A stretch of DNA of 64,000 bases from assembly GCF_021462225.1 (NCBI RefSeq), contig NC_061816.1, forward strand, positions 11,557,390-11,621,389, given 5' to 3'. Below the pieces are notes generated by a model. That model made no database searches and was not told where the DNA came from. It saw nothing but the letters and a program-made list of their open reading frames with translations. Shown in pieces: positions 1-12,110 of the stretch; position 1 is the stretch's first letter; each line of letters starts with the position of its first letter. The translations under genes were made by a program, and so were the position numbers. This stretch comes from Girardinichthys multiradiatus (lineage: Eukaryota > Chordata > Actinopteri > Cyprinodontiformes > Goodeidae).

Positions 1-20
1 AATTTAATATGTAATATTTA

Positions 21-189
21 CATTTTCTGAGAAAGTTTCCCTTTTTATTAGCTGTAAGCCAAAATAACCAGGATTAAAATAAATGAATGCTTGGAATATA
101 TATCACTCTGTGTGTAATGAATCTGTATAACTTTTTAAACTGAATTAAGATTTTTTGATTGTATTCTAATTTACTAAGATGTACCTCTA
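21..189. mobile_element. Tc1-type terminal inverted-repeat fragment
   Basis: This stretch matches the terminal region of a fish Tc1-type transposon. The blocks ATTAGCTGTAAGCC and ATATCACTCTGTGTGTAATG are followed by an end resembling GATGTACCTCTA. The same blocks recur in degraded form at about 32760-32909, the right end of another relic inside the zp3-like gene, so the two belong to one family. No transposase sequence is attached here; it is a solo or truncated end. Family assignment rests on resemblance and on the internal repeat. Confidence 0.6.
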
Positions 190-1230
190 GGCTGTAGTTT
201 TTGTAACAGCCCATAAATAAATCCAATCTTTTAAGCTATAAAAAAAACTAATCTCACTCTGAGTCGATGTTAGTTCAACTCTCTGAACTTCTGTTTCTTC
301 AAACTATGATGCCTCAGAGCGTTGTCTGCTGGGGGTAAGACACTGACTGCTGATAACCACCCCAGAGAAGTCCACTTTCAAAATCCAAACCACAAGGCTC
401 CATGTGGTTTGCAAGGAAATACACTTAAATCAAGGGTTTTTACTTGAGGCACCTGTGATTCCTAAAAGTATCCAACAAACAGCTTGACAAGCTTTGTCAA
501 GGCCTCGCATAATTTGTTCAACTCAGTTCTCTCTAAACCAAAACAAACGCCCAATAATGAAATATTGTTTTAATCTCTATCTTCTTTTTCTCACCTCCTT
601 AAATCCCAACTACACTTTCCCAAGCAGCTGTATAAATATGGATGGGAAAGAGGCGTTCAGAGCATGAAAATAACTTCTTGGCCTCGCAGGTCGATCGCTG
701 GGTTAAGCCCAAGCTTAGCCTCAGCTTCTGGAACGCTACACCAAGGCTGTGGATAAAAGGAAAAGCTATTTCTACCCAGCTTCTCCTTTGCAATTATTGA
801 GGACTCCACACAGCGTAACTCCTCAACCAAGCCTACAATTCTGCAAAGGGATAATTCCCTTAAGAGGTAGGGAATGATAGTAATTTTGATGCTGTTTGGT
901 TCCCATTCATTGATGTAAGGAGTTCTGCTTTTTTATTTCTATGGGCAATAAAATTATGTCAGTTTTGTCTGTTGTGACAGTTTTTCTCTTCGAAAGACTG
1001 ATTCAGAAGCGAGAAGCAGTAATAGCAGACTTTGAAACCCCTTAACAATAGAAATAGTTCTTATTGATCCCATCATCCTGTCTAACATCTCTCAGCTATT
1101 GTTCAGACCTGAGATTGGTGCAATTTATTCTATATTTTATGTTCTGATAAAGTTCCAGTTGAGACATTTGTGCAGAAGGTTTTCCTTAAAGTTTGGATAA
1201 ACTGGATTCCACTCAGCCTTTAAACCTTTT
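190..1230. other. Intergenic, no gene recognised
   Basis: I see no supported exon or repeat here. An AATAAA hexamer lies at 216-221, but no upstream coding sequence points to a real transcript end. The short open frame on the minus strand at 599-793 has no recognisable motif. Confidence 0.5.
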
Positions 1231-1332
1231 TACATTTTGTCACAAACTATTCTAGACGAACACAAACTGGTGCATAATTGTGAAATGGAAGAAAAGTTCA
1301 AGGGGTATCAGTCCTTTTGCAAGGTCCTGCAT
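1231..1332. mobile_element. Tc1-type transposon end fragment
   Basis: The text runs TTTTGTCACAAAC, then GCATAATTGTGAAATGGAAG, then TCAAGGGGTATCAGTCCTTTTGCAAGG in pieces. This is the terminal region of a widespread fish Tc1-type family whose transposase portion appears at about 21580-23240. It is an isolated end without an internal region. Confidence 0.6.
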
Positions 1333-1930
1333 ATATATCAAAGCTGAGGGATTTGAATGTGTTGAGCGGACAAAAAGCAGGGAGCCTCCTACGTACCTGC
1401 TAAAATCCCTGAAAGCATTTCACTCCCTTTTAACCAGAGAAGAAAAATGGCAGCCCTCACTTGAACGACCCTTTCTGCAGGGCTAAGATTATAGACCGGC
1501 CTTCGCTTTTTTTTTATTTGTGCAGGGAAAATGTAAATGGTCACTGCAGCCATGATGTAACATCTGAACCCCAAGGTCTCTCAAGCGGATAAGCCATCCT
1601 TGGCCCCACAGAGGAATTCTAAGCTCTTCCTCCCATCATTTCCAGCTTCATTTCCCTATGTGTCAGTGCACAAGCAGAGAAGAGGGGAAATGACACAATT
1701 ACACGCAGCAATGTTGCTCATTTCTAAAACAATAAAACACAGATTAGATTTGAGGGAGTGCATTTATAAATACAAGTGTTTTACATGTGACTGTGATGAA
1801 AACTGCTCTCTGATGCCTGCATCATCTGTAACAATAGTAACAAACAATACACACGGTCACACACAGATCCAGTCCACTCAAACAACTTTAACTGTTCATA
1901 TATTACCAACGGCTTCACAATAAAGGAGTG
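1333..1930. other. Intergenic, no gene recognised
   Basis: Unremarkable sequence. A 107-codon open frame at 1600-1923 on the plus strand has low-complexity composition and no recognisable domain, so I do not call it a gene. Confidence 0.5.
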
Positions 1931-2092
1931 ATTAGCTCTGCCTTGCAGCAAAAAGGTCACGGGTTCGAGTGTATGTGTGTATAGTTGTTGATCTATCCAG
2001 GGTGTACCCCACCTCTAGCCCAGTGACTGCTGAGGATAGGTACCCCCCTGTGACCCTGCAAGAATAAGCAGGTTTAAAAAATGAATGGATAT
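1931..2092 (+). mobile_element. tRNA-derived SINE, internally deleted copy
   Basis: The head shows a tRNA-like segment (CTTGCAGCAAAAAGGTC then GGGTTCGAG, resembling a B box). The body then jumps to the 3' part (CCAGGGTGTACCCC, GCCCAGTGACTGCTG, GATAGGTACC) and ends AATGAATGGAT. The middle present in the better copy at 39240-39592 is missing, so this is an internally deleted member of the same family in the opposite orientation. Confidence 0.65.
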
Positions 2093-2309
2093 CTAAGAAA
2101 TCCCACGTTATTACAGTAAGTTGTTGACTCTGCAGCAATCCATCATCTTGAGCAAGTATGTGGCAACAGTACAAAGGAACAACTCTTTTCAGGAGAAACC
2201 GGCACAGTACCAGTAGACATCTGGTTAGCAAGGGTGAAGACACAACTAAATACTGAAGCACTCAGGAATTATTTTTTATGGAAAAGATAATCAAGGGTGC
2301 ACAAAGTTA

Positions 2310-3381
2310 ATGGCACACAACATTATGGGTGACATACCAGAGTTCAAAAGAGAACAAATTGTTGGTGCACGTCTTGCTGGCGCATCTGTGACCAAGACAG
2401 CAAGTCTTTGTGATGTAATGTCAGCATACCACCAAGAAGGACAAACCACATCCAACAGGATTAACTGTGGATGCAAGAGGAAGCTGTCTGAAAGGGCTGT
2501 TCGGGTGCTAACCCGGATTGTATCCAAAAAACATAAAACTACGGCTGCCCAAATCACGGCAGAATTAACTGTGCACCTCAACTCTCCTGTTTCCACCAGA
2601 ACTGTCCGTCGGGAGCTCCACAGGGTCAGTATACACGGCCGGGCTGCTATAGCCAAACCTTTGGTCACTCATGCCATTGCCAAACGTCGGTTTCAATGGT
2701 GCAAGGAGCGCGAATCTTGGGCTGTGGACAATGTGAAACATGTATTGTTCTCTGATGAGTCCACTTTTACTGTTTTCCCCACATCCAGGAGAGTTACGGT
2801 GTGGGGAAGCCCCAAAGAAGCCTGCCACCCAGACTGTTGCATGCCCAGAGTGAAGCATGGGGGTGGATCAGTGATGGTTTGGGCTGCCATATCATGGCAT
2901 TCCCTTGGCCCAATACTTGTGCTAGATGGGCGCGTCACTGCCAAGGACTACCAAACCATTCTTGAGGACCATGTGCATCCAATGGTTCAAACATTGTATC
3001 CTGAAGGTGGTGCCGTGTATCAGGATGACAATGCACCAATACACTCAGCAAGACTGGTGAAAGATTGGTTTGATGAACATGAAAGTGAAGTTGAACATCT
3101 CCCATGGCCTGCACAGTAACCAGATCTAAATATTATTGAGCCACTTTGGGGTGTTTTGGAGGAGCGAGTCAGGAAACGTTTTCCTCCACCAGTATCACGT
3201 AGTGACCTGGCCACTATCCTGCAAGAATGGCTTAAAATCCCTCTGACCACTGTGCAGGACTTGTATATGTCATTCCCAAGATGAATTGATGCTGTATTGG
3301 CCGCAAAAGGAGGCCCTACACCATACTAATAAATTATTGTGGTCTAAAACCAGGTGTTTCAGTTTCATTGTCCAACCCCTG
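2310..3381 (+). pseudogene. Tc1-type transposase pseudogene with right terminal repeat
   Basis: A DD34E transposase of the Tc1/mariner superfamily would cut and paste the element. The open frame starts at ATG 2310 (MAHNIMGDIPEF) and shows the DNA-binding region, the first catalytic Asp in LFSDEST, KHGGGSVMVW, and the second Asp in YQDDNAPIHSA. A TAA at 3117-3119 then interrupts the WPAQ-PDLN motif, so the third catalytic residue (E in NIIEPLW) lies beyond the stop. A second in-frame TGA occurs at 3282-3284 before the natural end PTPY-TAA at 3327-3329. The helix-turn-helix region looks shortened between SLCDV and MSAYH. The right terminal repeat ends CATTGTCCAACCCCTG at 3381, followed by TA. 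I cannot find the matching left repeat. It is non-autonomous as it stands. Confidence 0.9.
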
Positions 3382-6300
3382 TATTTTGACATCTTCAGCA
3401 CATAGCAGCCATATTGGATTTTGAGGTAAGGGAAACCTTAAAATTCCAACTTGGAAGGGCATTACTCTTAGATTTTAAGACTTCTGAGGATCACAAAATA
3501 GACTGTTTAAACAGTTCACCAAATTAACTCCTCTCTAAGTGGACTCAATAAAATAATTGCCAGTTATCAAGCAAAACACCTGATAACTGATAATCAGGTT
3601 TTTGTGTCCAAAAATCAAAAAAAAAAAAAAAATCAGTTTTGAGTCAGTTTATAATAACAGTCTTTGCAGGTCTTAAGTTGTCAGGCCTGCAGGAAACGAA
3701 TCTGTCTCTAACCTCCACAAAAAGTCCCCAAGGTTCCAGCAGCAATCGGTCTTCACAGCATCTGGACATGTTTAACATGTTTTTTTCTTTCTGGTGTGAA
3801 AATATTCTTCAATTTCCCCTTGAAGTTAGAAAAAACAGACTCTGTGTGTGCTGCATTTCTCTATGTTTACGAAACATTAAAACCCAAAGAGACCCACAGT
3901 TCACCTATACATACGGTTCTACTAGCCTCGGGGTTCGTTGCATGCACATGTCATTGCAATTCAGCCTGACATGTTTGGTATCTTTGGAAACGTCGAGGTC
4001 TTGAGGAGAATTCAAAATGAAGTTCACTGGGTTTTAACAAAGCATGGTTGTGCACCATATGCTCTCCCTGCGGTGAATTTGTGTGGGCTGAGGAGGTTAA
4101 GGCACATCCAGGCTGGCAGTGGTTGGTAGAAACACAAGTGAAAAATGATCACACCACTGTTGTTTCTGGGAAGGTTTAGGTGTATGAATAATGTTTTTGC
4201 TCTGGGCAATGCTGTGGTTCATAGAGAAGGACGGACTAAGATTATATCAGTGATGAAGAATAGGCTCATGCTAAAATTCGTAGTTGTACAGAACACAAAA
4301 CAAAGACTATTATTCAAAAAATGGGTCCTTAAGGAAAAAAGATAAAAACAAAGTTTGAAGTCATAACCTTAATAAAATCTCTTAAAGGAGAGTTACAATA
4401 TGGGAAATTTGGAAAGTTTATTCTCTCCCAATTATTCAAATCCATATAGGCATTTTAACTCTAACAGTTTAAACATATGTATTGGAAGAGGTGTCGCTGT
4501 AGCTCAATGAGATATTTCTGGCAAAATAAAGGCTTTATTACTACTGAGAATTAAACATGGTGGTGGTGACCTTAAACTGAAACACACTTGGGTTATGCAA
4601 TAGGACAATGAAGCACACCAGAAGGTCTACCTCTGAATGTTTAAAAACAATGACATTTTAGGGGTGTCCTAGTCAAAGTTTGGCTCTTAAATCTTATCGA
4701 GATGCTGCTAAACAGGCAACTGATGCTGAGAAAACCCCCAACTTGGCTGAATTAAAACAATCACCGTTTTTTGCGAATGGTTGATCGTTATTTAAACACT
4801 GCTTTTTGTCTGTACCCTGGTTATCTTTATCTGAAATTAAAGTTTGTCTGATGATTTTAAAAATCGAGGACAAAAAAGCAAAAAATAAATGTGAAAATAT
4901 CTTTTCTACAGCGCTGTATGTGTCAGAGCACTGTTAATTGGATGGAAAGAGAAAATTCTATATTCTAAACCTGAAGAGGCAAGGTCAGGCCCCCACCAGA
5001 TATGTCTACTCATCATTACTGCGTGAGGGTTTGATCAATAAAACTGCCTTGAGGTACCTTTTCAGACATAAATGGTATTTAAGCACATTTAACAAAATGC
5101 ATGAGGAATTTTAGTATTGCACAGATGATCCATGGAGAAAACACAGTGCAGAAATAATAGGCCCACAACACGCAACTGGGAAAGTAAAGAGCAACTGTTG
5201 CTGATTTCACTGCTGTGGTCATCAGGTTGCAAATCCAATGTACCCTGATGTAACTGCCCCCAAGCAAAAACCTGGTCCAGGTGAGGCCTCATCCATCAGT
5301 GTTGCTTTGCTGACCACCCGCTCCACTGGAGCATGCACTGTGCTTTTATGCATTTGATACAGCAAACCCTCCTCTCTCTGTGCTTCCCTTCACTGACCTG
5401 TCAAATTGCCCGTTGGAGTAAAAGATGGTGGCGCCTGAGCCATTTTTTTTCAAGTGCAGACAAAAAAGAGCCCACAACTCGTCTGATCTCATGTCGAAGT
5501 GACAGGTGTCCAGGATATGTGTGAGTGTGTGTGTGTGTGTGTAGGGCTGGTGCTGGTCAGACGACAGATCCTGCTAATCCTGTCCGTCCCAGAGGACAGG
5601 CAGTGTGACTGGGTAATTGGCCACTGACTGAGCAAGAGCGCTCTGGAGGCGCTGCTTATTGAACCACTGTCACAGAGAGAGGAGGAGGAGGCTTAACGAG
5701 GCTGGAGAGGAGAGGAAAGGAAAGGAAAGGAAAGAAAAGACAAAGTGTGGAGAAAATCAAGAAAAAAGCTCAATGGGTAAAAAGGAGGGAAAAAGAGGAG
5801 TAATGCAAATAGAAAAGAAGGACAAAAAAGGGAGAGTTAAGTGGAGGGAAAGAATAAGAATGGGTTGCATAAAAAAAACTTAATAGAAGTAACAGTGGTG
5901 GATTTTAGAATAACCCTAAAGCCTCGATTTCTTCTCTCTCAGCTGAAATGTGACACTTTCATGATTACATTGGACTCTCTTTGGGGGTGAGGTGGCTTAA
6001 TCTTAAAAGGATGAGCAGGTAAGGGGAGGAGGGGAGAGTAGGAGAGGTGGAGGGGGAGTCATGGTAATGGAAGTCCAGGTTAATACCTCCCTCCTCCAGT
6101 TGGCCACCCGACAAATTGCCTTGTAAAAGCAGAAACGATGGATAAATAAAGAATAAAATAAAAAAGAATATCCCTCCAGCAAATTGGCTGTCATTGGATT
6201 ATCCCCCATAAAGCAGGATTTGTGCGTGCGAGGAGAGACTTTGGGGCATATGCGTGACCACCTTGTTGCTCCACGTAGTGGGGATATGTGTGGAGAGATG

Positions 6301-7171
6301 GCTGGTGGTATCGGGCACAGAGAATGGAAGGGTAGAGGGAGGAAAAAGGATTGGATGAACGATCATTGCTTCGTCAGCTCCATTAAACACACCAGTGGCC
6401 TGTAAATCAGACTGTCACACCAACACCCACACATTCACACAGACATTTCCAGAAGACCAAATAAAAGGTGAACTGTCAAACTCTCACATTGTATAGATTC
6501 ACATACAGTGATATATCTTAACTGTTTGTTCATGTTCATTTTGACAAATATGACTTACCGTTAACAAAAAACCCCAAATATTTATTTTCAAATAACAAAT
6601 AAATAATAAACTTTGCATAGGACCAATCGAAATTAAGATTTCTGATTCAAAAGTGTTATGTTCAATCCTACACAATAATAGAAATAACTCATTGCTAATG
6701 AAGCTGACTCTTAAACAAACTGTGACATTTAAAGCGTATTAATGGAAAATTTGGTGGAGGGAAAAGGTGCACATGGAACAACCACAGCACTGAGCGGACT
6801 GTGAAACAAAGCTTGTTTGTGGGGGAGATGCACCATACATGGACTGCAGCTAGAGTCAGAGCTTCAAAATGCAACTCAAACAGACGCATCCAGGACATAT
6901 ACCCATATCTCAAATCTGATAATGATTTTCTTAACATTTTATTGTATAAGTAATTTCCTCTAAAAGGAGGGCTGTAAATAATTCAGTTAGCAGTCTCTTT
7001 ACTCTTTGTTTTCGGATGTGTTTCCATTAGGAGGGCTGCAATTCTTCTGGCCAGTAAAACAGGTAAATCTGCAACAACAGGTTTGATTTAGGGTTGCCAA
7101 CTACCATCTTTTATAAAAGTGGCACCACATAAAGTACATGGCACCAACACCTTTCTGGTGTAAACAACAAC
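3382..7171. other. Intergenic, simple repeats only
   Basis: No exon is supported. A short (GT)n run occupies 5525-5542. A purine-rich stretch at about 5675-5880 includes (GGAAA) units near 5710-5735. A poly-A run lies at about 3618-3633. Short frames at 3639-4004 and elsewhere have no recognisable content. The AT-rich remainder could hold regulatory elements, which I cannot test without comparison. Confidence 0.5.
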
Positions 7172-7748
7172 CACTCACTGGCTGCTTTATTAGGTACATC
7201 TTGCTAGTACCAGGTTGGAACCTCGGACCTTCAGGACTGCTGTAATTCTTCATGCAATAGATTCAACAAGGTGTTGCAAACATAGCTTAGATGTTTCTGC
7301 ACCAATTAGATTTGACAGCAGCACATTGATGAAGAAATGTCACTTTCTACCACATGTCAAAGCATCTCTATTATAATGAGATCTGGTGACCGCAGAGGGC
7401 ACAGGGGTAAGAGTTGTAAGGTTGGAGGTTGATTCAGCAACACTCAGATAAGCTGTGATGTTTCAACGATAACTGACTGGTGTTAAGGGGCCCGAAGTGT
7501 GGCATGAAAATTTTCCCCACAACATTACACCACAAGGACCAGCTTGAACAGGGCAGAATAGATCCATACCCCAAATTCTGCCCCTACCATCTAAATGTTG
7601 CCGCTGAGACTCATCTGACCAGAAAATGGTTTTCCAAACTGTTATTGTCCAGTTGTAGCCATGTGATTGGCAAAGGGTGCACCTAGTAATACGTTTACAT
7701 GTTCTCCTCGTGCATGTATTGCTTTTCCCCAGGTTGTACTGGCGAGTG
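7172..7748 (-). mobile_element. Tc1-type relic, same family as 9615-10833
   Basis: The left end CACTCACTGGC plus CTTTATTAGGTACAT matches the terminal repeat of the better copy at 9615. The body retains antisense transposase pieces: CAACATTACACCAC corresponds to the GGVMVWG-type motif, and CTCATCTGACCAGA to the first catalytic block, here reading SDES-like. The right end is reduced to GGCGAGTG near 7748. Large internal deletions and frame breaks leave no usable open frame. Confidence 0.75.
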
Positions 7749-9614
7749 GAGACCAATTCAACCCTGACTTTTCAGATATGTTTATTTTAAAGGCATGTAG
7801 CTGAACAGAGTAAATGATCATCCCTCAGTTTGCTGTCATTTGATCCTGCAAACTAAACCCTGAAGAACAGAAAGTCCACCCCCACTTCGTCAGGGATCAG
7901 TTTAAATTCCTGTAAAGAGTCTGGTGGAAGACTCGTTGCCCTGCTTGATTACTTCATCAGTGTTGTGGTAAGACCATCTGCCCTCTAGGTGATCCGCAGA
8001 GCCAAAGACTGAATAGGCACATTTGTTTTGGTAATATGATATCCTCTTGAGTTCATGTTTTAAGAGAGAGTGGATCTCAAGAAATTATAAATCTGTCATG
8101 CTTGAAAAAAGTTGCAACTGGAAACAGTGGAAGAAAAGGTCAGAAAGAACATTAAAAGATAAGTGGAATCAAGAAAAAGATGAGCATGGAGGGTTGTTGG
8201 GTGGGCAGAGGAGGAGCAGCTTGTCCGAGCCAAAAAACAATCAATAAGAGCTTGAGAGTCAACAGCGCGTGGGTGGTTAATGGCATGATTCAAGCTCATT
8301 AGCACAGCGTTTGACTTGAGTGCTTGACCTTATACCCGATCATCCCACTCTCACAGTTAGAAGCATCTGTGCTAAAACTTTTGACAGATAATGAACCATG
8401 CACATATTGTTCAGTTGAGCTTACCCACCTGTTATTCAAGAGGGTTTTTGCTACTTTTAAATGCAGCACAGCAAATCGAGCCTGACAAGACAACACAAAA
8501 ACAAGTCTCTCAGTCATTGCATTACAGTGAATGAGATATAGCTGAAGCTCAAATATTACTTGCGTTCATTCTGTTTTGCTTCAGGGAGGAGTTTAAAATT
8601 GTTCTTCTATAGCTCCTTTTATAATATTCAGCAGCAGAAACACATTATGCTGTCAGACAGAGAAATGTCTCTGTCTGATTTCCATGCTTCCTTACAGTCA
8701 TTCAAAATTGAATTAAAATGACTGATAACGCCCAATCATTGGTAGTAATTTCTGCCATTTTTGTAGCCACGTATTGATTCAGCGGCAGCCTGCAGTAAGC
8801 CATTCATCTTCCATTAAAAACAATCTCTTCTAATTGCCCTAAACTGTTTTTTTCAGTAGCATGGAAGGAGGAATTATCCCGAGCTACTGTGTGCAACAAA
8901 TTACATGTCATTAAAATAAGAATATATTATTTTATGCAGTCATCGTGAGTTCCTGGAGGTTTTAAATAAGGTGTGGTAATGTATGCGCTCATTTTGAATT
9001 CCCTGAGGTTCCTCTTGATAGCAGCAATCATACATAACAATGCTTACAGTTGGGCCAGAGTGTATCTTAGTTGACAAAAAATCCTCCAGGTGTTATATAT
9101 ATTATATATATTTACATTATATATATTATAGAAAATTTACAAATATATTAATTTCTAAATGTTTTATATCTCGTGTATTTGCACAATGGCTGTTGCTTGT
9201 TTTGTCTTGCATTGTTCAATAAAAAGTCAGGTTTTTGACAGCCAATGTGGCATTGACCGTCCACAGGACAATCTCTGCATAACAGCTGTTCGAACCCCTG
9301 GAAGGTCGTTCTGTGGATGGGAGCTAGATCTGGGGTTTCCCACCTTGGATCACCCAGAAGCCAAACTGTACATAAAGAAAACAAAAGAAACACTACTAAA
9401 GAAAATATCTAAGTCTCTGAAGATTTAAATGAAGATTAAAAGATAAAAAAAAAACTACCAAAGCAATCCTAAACAAGCACATGGAGCACATGGAGCTTGC
9501 AATCTGGTTCTGTTTTTTTTAGTCCATGCCAGACTCTTACAGGTCAGCATTAAACTATCCATTATGAAGTCATCAGGCAGAAATCACTGCACCGGATCAA
9601 TTTTAGTAAATTTA
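7749..9614. other. Intergenic, no gene recognised
   Basis: No exon is supported. A perfect 11-bp hairpin lies at 8653-8678, and an AT-dinucleotide-rich, partly palindromic stretch at about 9093-9135. Open frames here are short and motif-free. Confidence 0.5.
8653..8678. repeat. Perfect 11-bp hairpin
   Basis: TCAGACAGAGA, loop AATG, then TCTCTGTCTGA, an exact reverse complement. Confidence 0.9.
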
Positions 9615-10833
9615 CACTCGCCGACCACTTTATTAGGTAGACCTTGCTCGTACTGGGTTGGACCCCCTTTTGCCTTATGAACTGCCTTAATCCTTCGTGG
9701 CATAGATTCAACAAGATACTGGAAACATTCCTCAGAGAGTTTGGTCCATATTGAAATGATAGCATCACACAGATGCTGCAGATTTGTCAGCTGCACATCC
9801 ATGATGCGAATCTCCCGTTCCACCACATCCCAAAGGTGCTCTATTGGATTGAGATCTGGTGACTGTGGAGGCCATTTGACTACAGTGAACTCGTTGTCAT
9901 GTTCAAGAAACCAGTCTGAGATGATTCGTGCTTTATGACATGGTGCGTTATCCTGCTGGAAGTAACCATCAGAAATGTCTACAATGTGGTCATAAAGGGA
10001 TGGACATGGTCAGCAACAATACTCAGGTATGCTGTGATGTTGACATGATGCTCAATTGGTACGAAGGGGCCCAAAGTGTGCCAAGAAAATATCCCCCACA
10101 CCATTACACCACCACCACCAGCCTGAGTCATTGATACAAGGCAGGATGGATCCATGCTTTCATTTTGTTGACGCCTAATTCTGACCCTACCATCCGAATA
10201 TTGCAGCACAAATCGGGACTCATTAGACCAGGCAACGTTTTTCCAATCTTCTATTGTCCAATTTTGGTGAGCCTGTGTCAATTGTAGCCTCAATTTCCTG
10301 TTCTTAGCTGACAGGAGAGGCACCCAGTGTGGTCTTCTGCTGCTGTAGCCCATCCCCCTCAAGGTTCGACGTGTTGTGCGTTCAGAGATGCTCTTCTGCA
10401 TGCCTCAGTTGTAACGAGTGGTTATTTGAGTTACTGTTGCCTTTCTATCACCTTGAACCATTGAGGCCATTCTCCTCTGACCTCTGGCATCAACAAGGCA
10501 TTTGCGCCCACAGAACTGCCGCTCACTGGATATTTTCTCTTTTTCGGACCATTCTCTGTAAACCCTAGAGATGGTAGTGCGTGAAAATTCCAGTAGATCA
10601 GCAGTTTCTGAAATACTCAAACCAGCCCGTCTGGCACCAACAACCATGCCACATTCAAAGTCACTTAAATCACCTTTCTTCCCCATTCTGATGCTCGGTT
10701 TGAAATGCAGCAGATTGTCTTGACCATGTCTACATGCCTAAATGCATTGAGTTGCTGCCATGTGATTGGCTGATTAGAAATTTGCGTTAATGAGCAGTTG
10801 GACAGGTGTACCTAATAAAGTGGCCGGTGAGTG
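9615..10833 (-). pseudogene. Full-length but inactivated Tc1-type transposon
   Basis: The element is bounded by inverted ends (CACTCGCCGACCACTTTATT at the left, AATAAAGTGGCCGGTGAGTG at the right) and flanked on both sides by TA, the target duplicated by Tc1/mariner elements. The transposase reads right to left from MGKKGDLSDFECG at 10686. A TGA replaces a codon after TTRYN near 10403. The first catalytic Asp is Asn (WSNESRF; codon at 10222-10224). A frameshift with stop follows HPFMTTL near 9979. The remaining frame still shows QQDNAP and PIEHLW. Three independent lesions make it dead, though both ends could still be recognised by a related transposase. Confidence 0.92.
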
Positions 10834-11031
10834 TATGTTCCTGGCAAACTGCATAATAAAACAAAAAACGGAGTATTTCATCCAAAGCTCACTGTTTTCA
10901 GAGCGACAAAGCTCCAAAACACCACATAAAAATATCTCAAACTCTTTCCATCAAGCAGGCGTTCAAAGTTTAAGACTTAAAGGCCATAACCTACCATTAA
11001 TTATGTATTATTTCAAATGCTTATTGAGTTA

Positions 11032-11560
11032 CTGTCAGAATCTGTCTGTGTTTGGGGTTTAGGGTTTGTGTTCTGTTTACTTTGCCTGCACTGCCATGTT
11101 CTTCCTTTGCTTTATTTAAGTTCATTCAGGTTTATTGGATTCATTCTGGTGGTAAGATGTTTGTTACTTCCTTGGATCATTTGTTAGATGTTTTAGTTTG
11201 TATTTTCTTGTAGTTCTGTTTTCTCCATGTTTATGTTCTATTGGTAGTTTCATTGTTTACACATTTCAGTTAACTTAGATGTTTTCTGTTACCTCCCTGG
11301 ACTCCCTGCTCCTCCGTGTTAATTAGTCACTCTCCCTCAATTACCTTTAGTCTCTCTTCCACCAGCTGCTTCTGATTCCCCTCTGATTAGCTCCCTATGT
11401 TCATTGGTACATTCTCCACCCTTCCTCAGTATTTTTACCCTCCGGTTTTCATTGTTCCCCACTGGATCCAATTGGTGGTTTCCCCGTTCCATGTCTCTTT
11501 GTTCCTGTCTGTAAGGTTTCCTGGTCTGATCATTAAAGCATTAATCTACTAGTGGATTGT
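11032..11560 (+). repeat. Unclassified pyrimidine-rich dispersed repeat, copy 1
   Basis: It begins CTGTCAGAATCTG and carries a pyrimidine-rich interior with landmarks GTGTTAATTAGTCACTC and GGTTTTCATTGTTCCCCACT then GGATCC. The same landmarks recur at 11690-12010 (inverted), at about 47630-47985 and, more weakly, in the insertion at 44395-44977. No open frame of note. I do not recognise the family by name; its boundaries on the 3' side are approximate. Confidence 0.55.
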
Positions 11561-11689
11561 TTAGAAAATCTCAGGAACATCTGTTGGATAAAATATAATT
11601 TCAGCTTCTTCTAATCCCGTGATGTAGACCTTTTGCAAAAGTGTTGGTCAGAATGTGAAAATATAAAAAGATCAGGTAGCTAGGTGGTG

Positions 11690-12010
11690 GTTAGTTGGCA
11701 ACGGAAATGGAGCAGGTAGCAAACAGAAGGATCCAGTGAGGAGCAATCAAAACCACAGAGTATAAGAATAGCTACTCAGGTGAAATGTGGAGCAGCCTAT
11801 GGCAGGCAGAAAGCGGAGTAACTGAAGGAGGGAGGCTAATTAACACAGATGAGTGGAAACGCAGATAAGTCCAGGAACATACATATCTAAACAAAAGAAT
11901 GGCCATAAACATAATGAAATATAAGAATATAAAAATTAGAATAAGAGCAACTAAACAGGGAAGTGCGGAGAAACAGACAAGAAACACTTAACACGGGAGC
12001 ATCATGACAG
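11690..12010 (-). repeat. Unclassified dispersed repeat, copy 2 (inverted)
   Basis: Read on the minus strand it begins CTGTCATGATGCTCC at 12010. It then shares the order of landmarks GTGTTAATTAGCCTCCCTC and GGTTTTGATTGCTCCTCACT then GGATCC with copy 1. It therefore faces copy 1, forming an imperfect long inverted repeat with a spacer of about 130 bp. Truncated at its far end. Confidence 0.55.
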
Positions 12011-12078
12011 GTCAAGTCAGATCTTTTAACAGTGGTTCAGGCTTTAAATATAGAACCTTTGATGTAGGGATGGATGTA

Positions 12079-12110
12079 GGGATGGATGGATGGATGGATG
12101 GATGGATGGA
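12079..12110. repeat. (GGAT)n microsatellite
   Basis: Eight near-perfect tetranucleotide units preceded by two imperfect GATGTAGG units from 12061. Confidence 0.95.

Noticed and set aside
216..221. AATAAA as the 3' end of a host gene entering from the left
   Set aside because: The sequence before it is a Tc1 terminal fragment and no coding sequence leads to it.
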